Source: Microcebus murinus
Taxonomy: Eukaryota; Chordata; Mammalia; Primates; Cheirogaleidae
DNA length: 64,000 bases
Direction of reading: 5' to 3'
Assembly (NCBI RefSeq): GCF_040939455.1
Contig: NC_134106.1
Location: 73,601,001 to 73,665,000, forward strand
The position numbers were made by a program, and so were the translations under genes. The notes under the pieces were generated by a model. It was not told the origin of the DNA, did no database searches, and saw only the letters and a list, made by a program, of their open reading frames with translations. This document shows positions 55,291 to 64,000 of the stretch, one piece after another. The number at the start of each line of letters is the position of its first letter. Positions within the stretch are counted from its first letter, which is position 1.

Positions 55291-58200
55291 AGGAGACCTA
55301 TTACCACACAAAGGAATGTAAAATGTCTCAATAATTTTATATGGATTACATATTGAAGTGATAATTACTTTGAATATTAGGTTAAATAATACATGTTTTT
55401 AACATTCGCTTTACCTATTGCTTTTGTTAAATGTGGCTTCAAGAAAATTTAAAATTACAGAAAAGTAGGGAGGGGAAAAAAGAAAATTTAAAATTACATA
55501 TGTGGCTTATACGTGTGGCTCGCATTATATTTCCATGGGGCACTAGTCTAAGAGATGCAACAGTGGTCCCAGGAAGACCCAGATACAACGCCAGCAAAGG
55601 GGCCAGCTGGCTTAGCCCAGCTTGCGTGGGAAGGTTCAGGGGTGCAAAACAGAGCAAAGCAGAACATTTTGGTGCTATTGAAATTTTTGATACACAATCA
55701 TTTTGTGGCCTGAAAAAAAATCAAAACATCAAATGTAAATTTAGTAATATGTGCAACTGACAAGCTCATCAAATTGCTTGGCTCCCCTCTTTCATTCTCT
55801 GACCCCTGAGCCCTGGAGACTCAGGTTTCCTGTTTCTCACCTGGATGCCTGCTAAGGGGTTGCTTGCCTGAAATCCTTACTGTTTGGGACTGTCCTGCTC
55901 CCTTTAGTCAGACAGATAATTCCAGAATATGCATCTGCTCTCAATACTGTCACGTCTAAAACCCTTCAATGACATTCCCCACCCCATTTCTTGAAGAATA
56001 AAGTTCAAACTCTTTGGCATGAGTCAGGTCCTAGCAGGGGGAGAGTATACACTCAAAATGTGCACACTGGAGATAATATAAGAAAGGGACCGTTTATAAA
56101 AGTGCAGACAGGTTCAGAGAAAGCAACAGGAGATGGTGAAGCACCCAGGCCGCTGACAGCTGAAATCCACTACCCTCTCTAGAGTATGAGCAAGGGAATA
56201 CGGAGGTGACTGGTATATGCAGAGTGCTGGAGCTGTCAGAGGGCCACCTGAGGAGAGCTGTGGCCTATAGGGCAATGAGGCCACTGCCAAAGTGGAGGGG
56301 GAGGGTGCCCTCTAAGCAAACTCTCCTCCCTTCCTTTGATCTCCCATTGCCTGAGCCCAACCAGGAGACAGAGGACAAGAGACCACTAAAGCAGCCCATA
56401 AGATCAGCCTCGCAGGCAAGAGCGGGTAGAGACACGTGGCATGCCCACCGGAGGCTCAGGTACATCATTTACCACCCGGATTCTTGACTCAGCCCATGAC
56501 CGCCCACCGACCTCAAGCTGCTCCCAGACCTGGGCTGCCCACCTCACTCTGGCCAAGAAATCCAGCCCTGAGTTCGCCACAATGCAATGTATCGCTGTAG
56601 CAGCAAAGTTGCACTTGTATACCACAAGTATATAGAATAAAAAACAAATACAAAATTAAAAAGAAAAAAAAATCCTCCTAAAATTTCAACCCAGTTACAC
56701 CTCTCTCCTGAGTGAAACCCTTCAGTGGCTCTGCACTGTCTACACAGCAAGTCCAAGCTCTGCAGTGACACTTGAAGACCTTTTATGACCTCGTTCTGTT
56801 CACCTACTCACTCACAGAAGCTTCACAAATATAAACGTTTGGTTCATTCGAAGCCCCTTAAAAAGCCATCCTCAGCTTCTGTCCCGCCTAGGTCCTGGCA
56901 CAGAGAAAGTCTAGTTGCCAGTGAGTCCAGAGATTGCCCTTTGGTCACCTGTAGGACACCTTCAGGACTTCAGCTGTGCCCTAACGGACCTTTGCCTCCA
57001 GGACCAGCAGAGGGCGCCATGACATCGAATGGCCACACACTGTAGGCCACACCGTGGGTGCCTGGCTGCAGGAGCTCTGAGCTCAGCCTGGCACCTGCTG
57101 GTAGGACCTTTGTCATAAACATAGAACTGTGCTTTTCAACCTTCTTTTCTTCTTATCGAAACCTACTGTTTGAAATACATTTTAACGTTGCAGCCCAGTT
57201 CACACTGACGTGTATATTGATTATCAATTTTAATATTAATCTGACAGTCTGTTGATGGAATTTCAAAATGAAATTTTCCAAAAGTTAAAAATAGTTTAAC
57301 AAAATTAAATTTAGTTAATTAACTTGCGCCGTTGCTCATTGCAAATCAGTTTTTAAAATAGTTTTGTTTTTATATGACTGAAACATTTATTTTGTAAAAT
57401 ATTCATATTTTTGGTTATTGAATACTACATAAAATTTAGTATTTCAGGGCTTATTTTTCTTACTGCATGCTTTTTTAAAAATTTTTCAATGCAGCTTATT
57501 TTGAAACATTCTTTAAAATATAGGAAATATAAGATTTTTTGAAAATTTGATTTTGTAAAGACCTATAGTCTCCCTAAAATTAAATAGACTTAATTTTTGT
57601 GAGTTATTTACTTTTTTTAGAAGTTAATTAATAAATAAATTATTTTATTTTCCTATTTAATAGGCATCAAAGTGAGGAACATTTTAATTAAAACTGGAAA
57701 TTGATCAGATTCACAAGTCATATATAGTTGTAAAAGAAAACCAAAACTTTGTCATAAACTCTCTAACATAATTATCTCATATTTGGATTCATGCTGCAGG
57801 TATTTCTCTTCTTTCATCTACATTAAAAAGTTATCACTGGGAACAAAAGCAGGAAACAAAATGGGAACTTCTCTAAATGTCTACAAGTGCAAAACAATAT
57901 ATGTTATGAGATTGGTTACAACAGTGTCAAATAGAGCTCAAGGAGACAGTCACAAAATGATGCAATTAACTGTTAAAGGCAGAATGATGCAGGCAAGGAC
58001 AGAAACATTTCCTTTGCCTGCCCATGAGAAAACTGTCTGCACTGTGTGTAAGACCAACAAAACAAAAAGAAAAGATTCTACTTTCAAATAGTATAATTCA
58101 GTTCTACAATTCAAATAGATAATTCAGTTAAAGTTTTCATTGCAGATTGATAAACTGTGCACATTAATAGCAATGGTTGGGATCCCTGAATAAAAATACT

Positions 58201-58678
58201 ACAAGACAAGCTAGCAGAGGTGAAATATTCAATGAGTAAATCCATGCTTTAAAACATATAAGAGATTCAAGAATTGCTACATAAGTTTGTGTTCTGGATA
58301 TGAGACTGTTGTAATAGAAAAAGGATGTGATGGCTTCATACCAATTTTTTTTTTTAAACCACTGAGACTTAGGTGCTTTGAGAGATTATTTGAACTTACA
58401 GATCTGGGGTTTAAAAATCTTGCCTGGACATCTGAATCCCACACCAAATTGTATGAAAACATTGGTTATAAAACTCAACTGCTTCCATCTAATGTGTTTT
58501 CAGATCCTTATGGAGATGTGGAGGCAGAATTCCCTTGCTGAAGAGAGAGAGGAGAGCCTCACCAAGAGTTTGCGAGCTAAAGCAGAATTGATGTTTCATG
58601 ATACAATGTGTATCCCTTACAATGTGTAACAAATTCTCATCTTTTATTGTATGTTATTTCTTTCTGTGTTTCAATTGA
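55291..58678. other. Intergenic, mostly unassigned, with short L2-like pieces
   Basis: L2-like text at about 55930-56030 and 56700-56810 ('gtgaaacccttcagtggctc'). 57.1-57.8 kb is strongly A/T-rich. No exon recognised; small open frames (for example 58287-58541) have no known family. Confidence 0.4.
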
Positions 58679-58914
58679 TTTTTTTTTTTTTTTTTTTTTT
58701 TTTATTTTGGCATATTATGGGGGTACAGATTTTAAGGTTTCAATAAATGCCCATTCCCCCCCTCCCCCCAAAAGTCTGAGTCTCCATCATGACCATCCCC
58801 CAGATGGTGCACATCTCACTCACTATGTATGTATATACCCGCCCCCCTCCCCCCTCCCACCTGCCCAATACCCTATTACTGTAGCACCTATGTGTCCACT
58901 TAGGTGCTACTCAG

Positions 58915-61900
58915 TTAATACCAGTTTGCTGGAGAATATATCTGGTGCTTGTTTTTCCATTCTTGGGATACTTCACTTAGTAGTATGGGTTCCAGCTCTA
59001 ACCAGGAAAATATAAGGTGTGCTATATCACCATTGTTTCTTAGAGCTGAATAGTACTCCATGGTGTACATATACCACATTTTATTAATCCATTCTTTGAT
59101 TGATGGGCACTTGGGCTGTTTCCACAGCCTTGCAATTATGAATTGTGCTGCTATAAACATTCGAGTGCAGGTGTCTTTTTTGTAGAGTGTCACTGGATCA
59201 TTTGGGTAGATGCCCAGTAATGGGATTGCTGGATCAAATGGTAGATTCACTTGTATCGCTTTAAGGTATCTCCATATTGCTTTCCACAGAGGTTGAACTA
59301 GTTTGCAGTCCCACCAGCAGTGTAGGAGTGTTCCTCTCTCTCCGCAACCACGCCAGCATTTATTGTTTGGAGATTTTTTGATAAAGGCCATTCTCACTGG
59401 GGTTAAGTGATATCTCATTGTGGTTTTGATTTGCATTTCCCTGATGATTAGAGATGTTGAGCATTTCTTCATATGTTTGTTGGCCATTCTTCTGTCTTCT
59501 TTAGAAAAATTTCTGTTCAAGTCCTTTGCCCACTTTTTAATGGGGTTATTTGATTTTTTCTTCCTAATTTTCGTGAGTTCTAAGTATATTCTAGTTATCA
59601 GTCCCTTATCGGATGCATAGGATGCAAAAATTTTCTCCCATTCTGTAGGCTGTCTGTTTACTTTCATGACTATTTCTTTGGCTGTGCAGAAGCTTTGTAG
59701 TTTGATCATGTCCCATTTATTTATTTTTGTTGCTGCTGTGATTGCCTTTGGGGACTTCTTCATAAACTCTTTGCCCAGGCCGATGTCTAGGAGAGTGTTT
59801 CCAACTTTTTCCTCTAGAGTTCTAATAGTTTCATATCTTAGGTTTAAGTCTGTTATCCAGCGTGAGTTGGTTTTTGTGAGAGGTGAAAGGTGTGGGTCCT
59901 GTTTTAGCCTTCTACAGGTGGCTATCCAGTTTTCCCAGCACCATTTATTGAAGAGGGATTCTTTTCCCCAGCGTATGTTTTTGTCTGCTTTGTCAAAGAT
60001 GAGATGGCTATATGAGGATGGTTTTATATCAGGATTCTCACATCTGTTCCACTGGTCAATATTCCTGTTTTTGTGCCAATACCATATTGTTTTAATTACT
60101 ACAGCTTTGTAGTATAGTTTGATATCTGGCATATTAATGCCTCCCATTTTGTTTTTGTTGCCTAGAATTGCTCTTGATATTCGGGGTCTTCTTTGGTTCC
60201 ATACGAAGCGTAAGATTATTTTTTCTATATCTGTGAAGAATGCTGATGGGATTTTAATCGGTATTGCATTGAATCTGTAGATCAGTTTGGGTAGTATAGA
60301 CATTTTGATGATATTGAGTCTGCCGATCCACGAGCATGGTATGGATTTCCATCTGTTTACATCCTCTGCTATTTCCTTCCTCAGTGTTTCATAGTTCTCC
60401 CTGTAGAGGTCTTTTACCTCTTTGGTTAAATATATTCCTAGGTACTTTAATTTCTTTGTTGCTATTGTGAAGGGAATTGAGTCTTTGATTTGGTTCTCAA
60501 TTAGATTGTTGTTGGCGTATATGAATGCCTCTGATTTCTGTGTATTAATTTTGTATCCTGAGACTTTACTAAATTCATTGATCAGTTCCAGGAGTTTCTT
60601 GGTTGAATCCTTGGGGTTTTCTAGATACAATATCATATCATCAGCAAACAGTGAAAGTTTGATCTCTTCTGCCCCTATTTGGATACCTTTGATTCCATTT
60701 TCTTGTCTGATTGCTGTAGCCAAGACTTCCAGCACTATGTTGAACAGAAGTGGAGATAGTGGGCAGCCTTGTCTGGTTCCAGTTCTAAGTGGGAATGATT
60801 TCAATCTTTCCCCATTCAGTATGATGTTGGCTATGGGTCTGTCATATATGGCTTGTATCATTTTTAGGTATGTCCCTTCTATGCCTATTTTCTTAAGTGT
60901 TCGTATCATGAAAGGGTGTTGAATTTTGTCAAAAGCTTTTTCTGCATCTATTTAAAGGATCATGTGGTCTTTGTTTTTGCTTCTGTTTATGTGGTGAATT
61001 GCATTTATAGATTTACGTATGTTGAACCATCCCTGCATCCCTGGGATGAAGCCCACTTGGTCGTGGTGGATTATTTTTTTGATAAGTGTCTGAATTCGGT
61101 TAGCTAAGATTTTGTTGAAAATTTTTGCATCTATATTCATTAGGGATATTGGTCTGTAGTTTTCTTTTTTTGTTGCATCCTTTCCTGGTTTTGGTATCAG
61201 AGTAATATTCGCTTCATAAAAGGTGTCGGGGAGGTTTCCGTTCTTCTCGATGTTGTGGAATAGTTTCTGCAAGATAGGTACTAGTTCTTCTTTGTAAGTA
61301 TGGTAAAATTCAGGTGTGAAGCCATCTGGACCGGGACTTTTCTTTTTAGGGAGATTTTTAATTGCTGTTTCTATTTCAGCTGTTGAGATTGGTCTGTTCA
61401 GGGAATCTATTTCTTCCTGGTTGAGCCTAGGGAGGCTGTGTGTTTCTAGAAATTTGTCCATTTCCTCCACATTTTCCAGTTTGTGTGCATAAAGATTTTT
61501 GTAGTATTCATAAATTGTATCTTGTATCTCTTTGGGATCAGTTGTGATATCTCCTTTTTTATTCCTGATGGAGCTTATTAGAGATTTCTCTTTTCTGCTT
61601 TTCGTTAGCTTAGCCAACGGCGTGTCAATCTTGTTTATTTTTTCAAAGAACCAACTTTTTGTTTTATTAATCTCCTGAATAGCTTTCCTGTTTTCAATTT
61701 CATTTAGTTCTGATTTGATCTTGTTGATTTCACTTCTTCTGCTGGGTTTGGGGTTGGTCTGTTCTTCTTTTTCCAGCTCTTTGAGTCGTTTCATTAGATT
61801 GTCTATTTGTGATCTTCTTGCCTTTTGGTTATAGGCATTTATGGAGATAAACTTTCCTCTCAGAACTGCTTTAGCTGTGTCCCAGAGGAGTTGATAACTT

Positions 61901-62790
61901 GTCTCTCCATTGTCGTTTTCTTCATAGAAGTTTTTTATTTCCGTCTTGATTTCTTCATTTACGAAGTAATCATTTAGTAGGAGGTTGTTTAATTTCCACG
62001 TTTTTGTGTAGAAATGTGAGTTTCTGTTAGGGTTGATTTCTAGTTTTATTCCACTGTGATCTGAGAAGGTACATGGTATGATTTCTATTTTTTTTAATTT
62101 CTTGAGATTTTCTTTGTGTCCTAGGATATGGTCAATCTTAGAGAATGTCCCGTGAGCTGATGAGAAGAACGTATATTCAGTGGATTTTGGGTAGAATGTT
62201 CTGTAGATGTCTGTCAGACCCAATTGTTCTAGAGTTTTGTTTAAGTCCATTATTTCTTTATTAATTTTCTGTTTGGAGGATCTGTCTCGTGCCGTCAGTG
62301 GGGTGTTGAAATCCCCGGCGATTATGGAGTTGCTATTAATCCATTTGCTTAGCTCCAGTAAGGTTTGCTTTATGAATCTGGGTGCACCTAAGTTGGGTGC
62401 ATATATATTTAAAATTGTTATCTCTTCTTGTTGGACTGTGCCCTTCACCATTATATAATGACCCTCTTTGTCTTTTACTACTTTTGTTGGTTTAAAAACT
62501 AAATCATCTGAAATTAGAACTGCCACACCAGCCTTCTTTTGGCTTCTATTTGCTTGGAATATTGATCTCCACCCTTTTATTTTTAGTCTATGTGCATCCT
62601 TGCAGGTTAAATGTGTTTCCTGAAGACAGCATATACTTGGCCTGTATTTTCTTATCCATTCAGCCAGCCTATGTCTCTTGAGTGGAGAGTTTAAGCCATT
62701 CACATTTATTGAGAGAACTGATAGGTAAGGTAGATTACTGATCATTCTGTTGGGTTGGATGTTGTTGCTATGATTTCTGTCTTGAGCCAT
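58915..62790 (-). pseudogene. L1 ORF2 (endonuclease / reverse transcriptase), one nonsense codon
   Basis: 1,291 codons in a single frame, broken only by TAA at 60954-60952 (codon 613). The part before it (612 codons) has the endonuclease: N29, QETH with E58, and AGDFN with D160/N162, equivalent to human N14, E43, D145 with a 15-residue N-terminal offset, then SDHSGIK. The stop falls early in the reverse transcriptase, about 105 codons before the FADD catalytic pair (D717, D718), which is intact after it, as is the Cys-rich end (CWRGC...HCWWDC). A second methionine at 60909 opens the rest as 664 codons. As it stands ORF2 cannot give a full enzyme; the truncated product would keep only the endonuclease and part of the RT. 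Confidence 0.95.
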
Positions 62791-62831
62791 TGTAATATCT
62801 GGCCTTTAATATCTTTGGGTTTTGGTTGTTT

Positions 62832-63836
62832 TTATATCCGTGGATTATTATTATGATGTTCCGTGCATAACGCTGTTTTAAGTACTTCTTGTAGGGCTGG
62901 TCTTGTCTTGGTGAATTCTCTGAGCCTTTGCTTGTCTGCGAATGTTTTTATTTCTCCTTCATATATGAAGCTTAGTTTTGCAGGGAATAATATTCTAGGC
63001 TGGGCATTGTTTTGTTTCAAAAGAGTGAGAATGGGGCCCCAGTCTCTCCTTGCTTGTAAAGTCTCATTAGAGAAGTCTGATGTTATTCGAATTGGCTTTC
63101 CCTTGTATGTCACTTGCTTCTTTTGTCTTACAGCTCTTAGAAGGGCCTCTTTAGTTGATACTTTGGTCAGTCTGATGACTGCATGACGTGACGTCTTCCT
63201 GTTTGCATTGAATCTCCCAGGGGTCCTCTGGGCTTCTTGAACTTGTATATCGAGATTTTGAGCAAGGCCTGGGAAATTTTCCTCTATTATATCTTCAAAA
63301 AGCTTGTCCAGCCCTTCAGTGTTGTCTTCCTCCCCTTCGGCTAAACCTATGACCCTCACGTTAGGTTTTTTCACATAATCCCACAGCTCTTGTAGACTTT
63401 GCTCTTTTCTCTTGTTTCTCTGCTCTATTTCTGGGACTGATTTATTTAATTGGAAGGTGTTATCTTCAAGCTCTGAGATTCTTTCTTCTGCTTGATCTAC
63501 CCTGTTCTTGAGACTTTCCACAGTATTTTGTAGTTCTCTGAGTTGATTCTTCATCTCCAGGACTTCGGTTAAAGTTTTCTTCACTGTGTCAATCTCTTTG
63601 TTGAACCTTTGTTCCATTTCTTGGAGGTTTTTTGTGTTTTCTTGGTGTTGGTTATTGAGTTGTTGTTGCAGCTGGGTGAGTGTTCTTATGATCCACATAC
63701 GAAATTCCTTTTCTGTCATATTGGTTGCCTGATTTTGGTCGGTGTCCGTTTCTAGGGGGCTGGTGCTCCTCCTTGGGGGTGTGTTTTCCATTTGGTTCTT
63801 CATATTTCCTGAGTTCTTTCGCTGATTTCTTCCCAT
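62832..63836 (-). CDS. L1 ORF1p, intact (334 aa)
   Basis: An uninterrupted 334-codon frame; human ORF1p has 338. Order: a charged N-terminus (MGRNQRKNSGN), a long heptad-rich coiled coil (about residues 50-150, e.g. LQNTVESLKNRVDQAEERIS) that trimerises, an RRM-like domain (WDYVKKPNVRVIGLAEGEED), and a basic C-terminal domain (ARRDWGPILTLLKQ, PRILFPAKLSFIYEGEIKTF). It is the RNA-binding chaperone that packages L1 RNA. Its retained frame agrees with a recent insertion and could, if expressed, act on other copies' RNA. Confidence 0.95.
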   Translation of the reverse strand: MGRNQRKNSGNMKNQMENTPPRRSTSPLETDTDQNQATNMTEKEFRMWIIRTLTQLQQQLNNQHQENTKNLQEMEQRFNKEIDTVKKTLTEVLEMKNQLRELQNTVESLKNRVDQAEERISELEDNTFQLNKSVPEIEQRNKRKEQSLQELWDYVKKPNVRVIGLAEGEEDNTEGLDKLFEDIIEENFPGLAQNLDIQVQEAQRTPGRFNANRKTSRHAVIRLTKVSTKEALLRAVRQKKQVTYKGKPIRITSDFSNETLQARRDWGPILTLLKQNNAQPRILFPAKLSFIYEGEIKTFADKQRLREFTKTRPALQEVLKTALCTEHHNNNPRI

Positions 63837-64000
63837 GTCGATCAGTTGTTGTTTCTTTCCTTAGGTTATTGTTTGGGTATTCACACACCTTGTTTAGTTT
63901 CTGAGGCGTTAGGTGGTGCCTGTGGGTGAAATTGGACCACTCCCTGTATATTGAGTCAGTGGGTGCCGTGGGAAGGCTGTGCAAGATGCCGTCCCTGTCA

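Larger units (their letters stand above)
58679..64000 (-). mobile_element. Young near-full-length L1 LINE (5' end outside window)
   Basis: Inverted L1. Left end is a poly-T run (58679-58703; the poly(A) tail), followed by the G-rich 3' UTR, ORF2 (62790-58915, one stop codon), a 41-base spacer, ORF1 (63836-62832, intact) and the start of the 5' UTR (63837-64000, cut by the window edge). The second target duplication lies outside, so the flank cannot be tested. Only one disabling change is visible, so this is a recent insertion. Confidence 0.97.

Noticed and set aside
41190..58678. IL37, the next gene in the human order
   Set aside because: No exon resembling it was found. In human it lies roughly 60 kb from IL36G as I recall, so it would fall outside this window.
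60422..60922. 166-codon plus-strand frame, and similar ones at 27728-28174 and 59666-60112
   Set aside because: They are antisense to L1 ORF2 and repeat in both L1 copies; shadows of the real frame.
63652..63984. 110-codon minus-strand frame overlapping the ORF1 start
   Set aside because: Another frame of the L1 5' UTR/ORF1 start; it has no known counterpart, and ORF1 explains the region.

Overview
This is a mammalian (vertebrate nuclear) genomic window, not bacterial. Coding exons are short, bounded by GT/AG splice sites and spread over kilobases, and interspersed repeats fill most of the rest. The Alu copies carry a variant right half (an extra stretch around 'ttttagttgtcc', and 'cccagagtgctaggatt'), and the young LINE-1 copies share a G/C-rich 3' UTR ending in 'atgccgaaataaaa'. 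From memory these point to a strepsirrhine primate, most likely a lemur. No species can be named from the sequence alone.

The window holds part of the interleukin-1 family cluster in the IL36 region. IL36B lies on the + strand (coding exons 982-997, 1516-1623, 5233-5372, 6185-6397), with an alternative pair of 3' exons (8046-8172, 9578-9660) matching the alternative human IL36B isoform. IL36G lies on the - strand (coding exons 41189-41132, 40613-40509, 39834-39695, 36031-35822). Both genes splice in silico into complete IL-36 proteins (158 and 170 residues), phases agree at every junction, and both keep the aliphatic-X-Asp motif that places the mature N-terminus nine residues upstream. In the human cluster IL36A lies between these two genes; I could not find it here.

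Layout: 1-981, 5' flank of IL36B. 982-9660, IL36B, with an Alu, an L2 and a processed RPL9 pseudogene in intron 2, and a Tigger-type DNA transposon between the main and alternative last exons. 9661-35821, a repeat-dominated interval: L2 and Alu to 15 kb, decayed L1 pieces at 17.8-26.5 kb, a young 5'-truncated L1 at 26.7-28.8 kb and an old L1 at 30.7-35 kb. 35822-41189, IL36G. 41190-58678, intergenic DNA with old L1 and L2 pieces, a 270-285 bp direct duplication and a Tigger fragment. 58679-64000, a nearly full-length young L1 on the - strand whose 5' end runs off the window; ORF1 is intact and ORF2 is broken by one stop codon.

How the genes relate: IL-36 beta and gamma are epithelial alarmins. 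They are made without a signal peptide, activated by N-terminal trimming, and signal through IL1RL2 plus IL1RAP. Nothing here looks like a wholly new system. The most useful observations are the apparent absence of IL36A, the diverged alternative C-terminus of IL36B, two very small target-primed insertions 125 bp apart, and the recently mobile L1 family.
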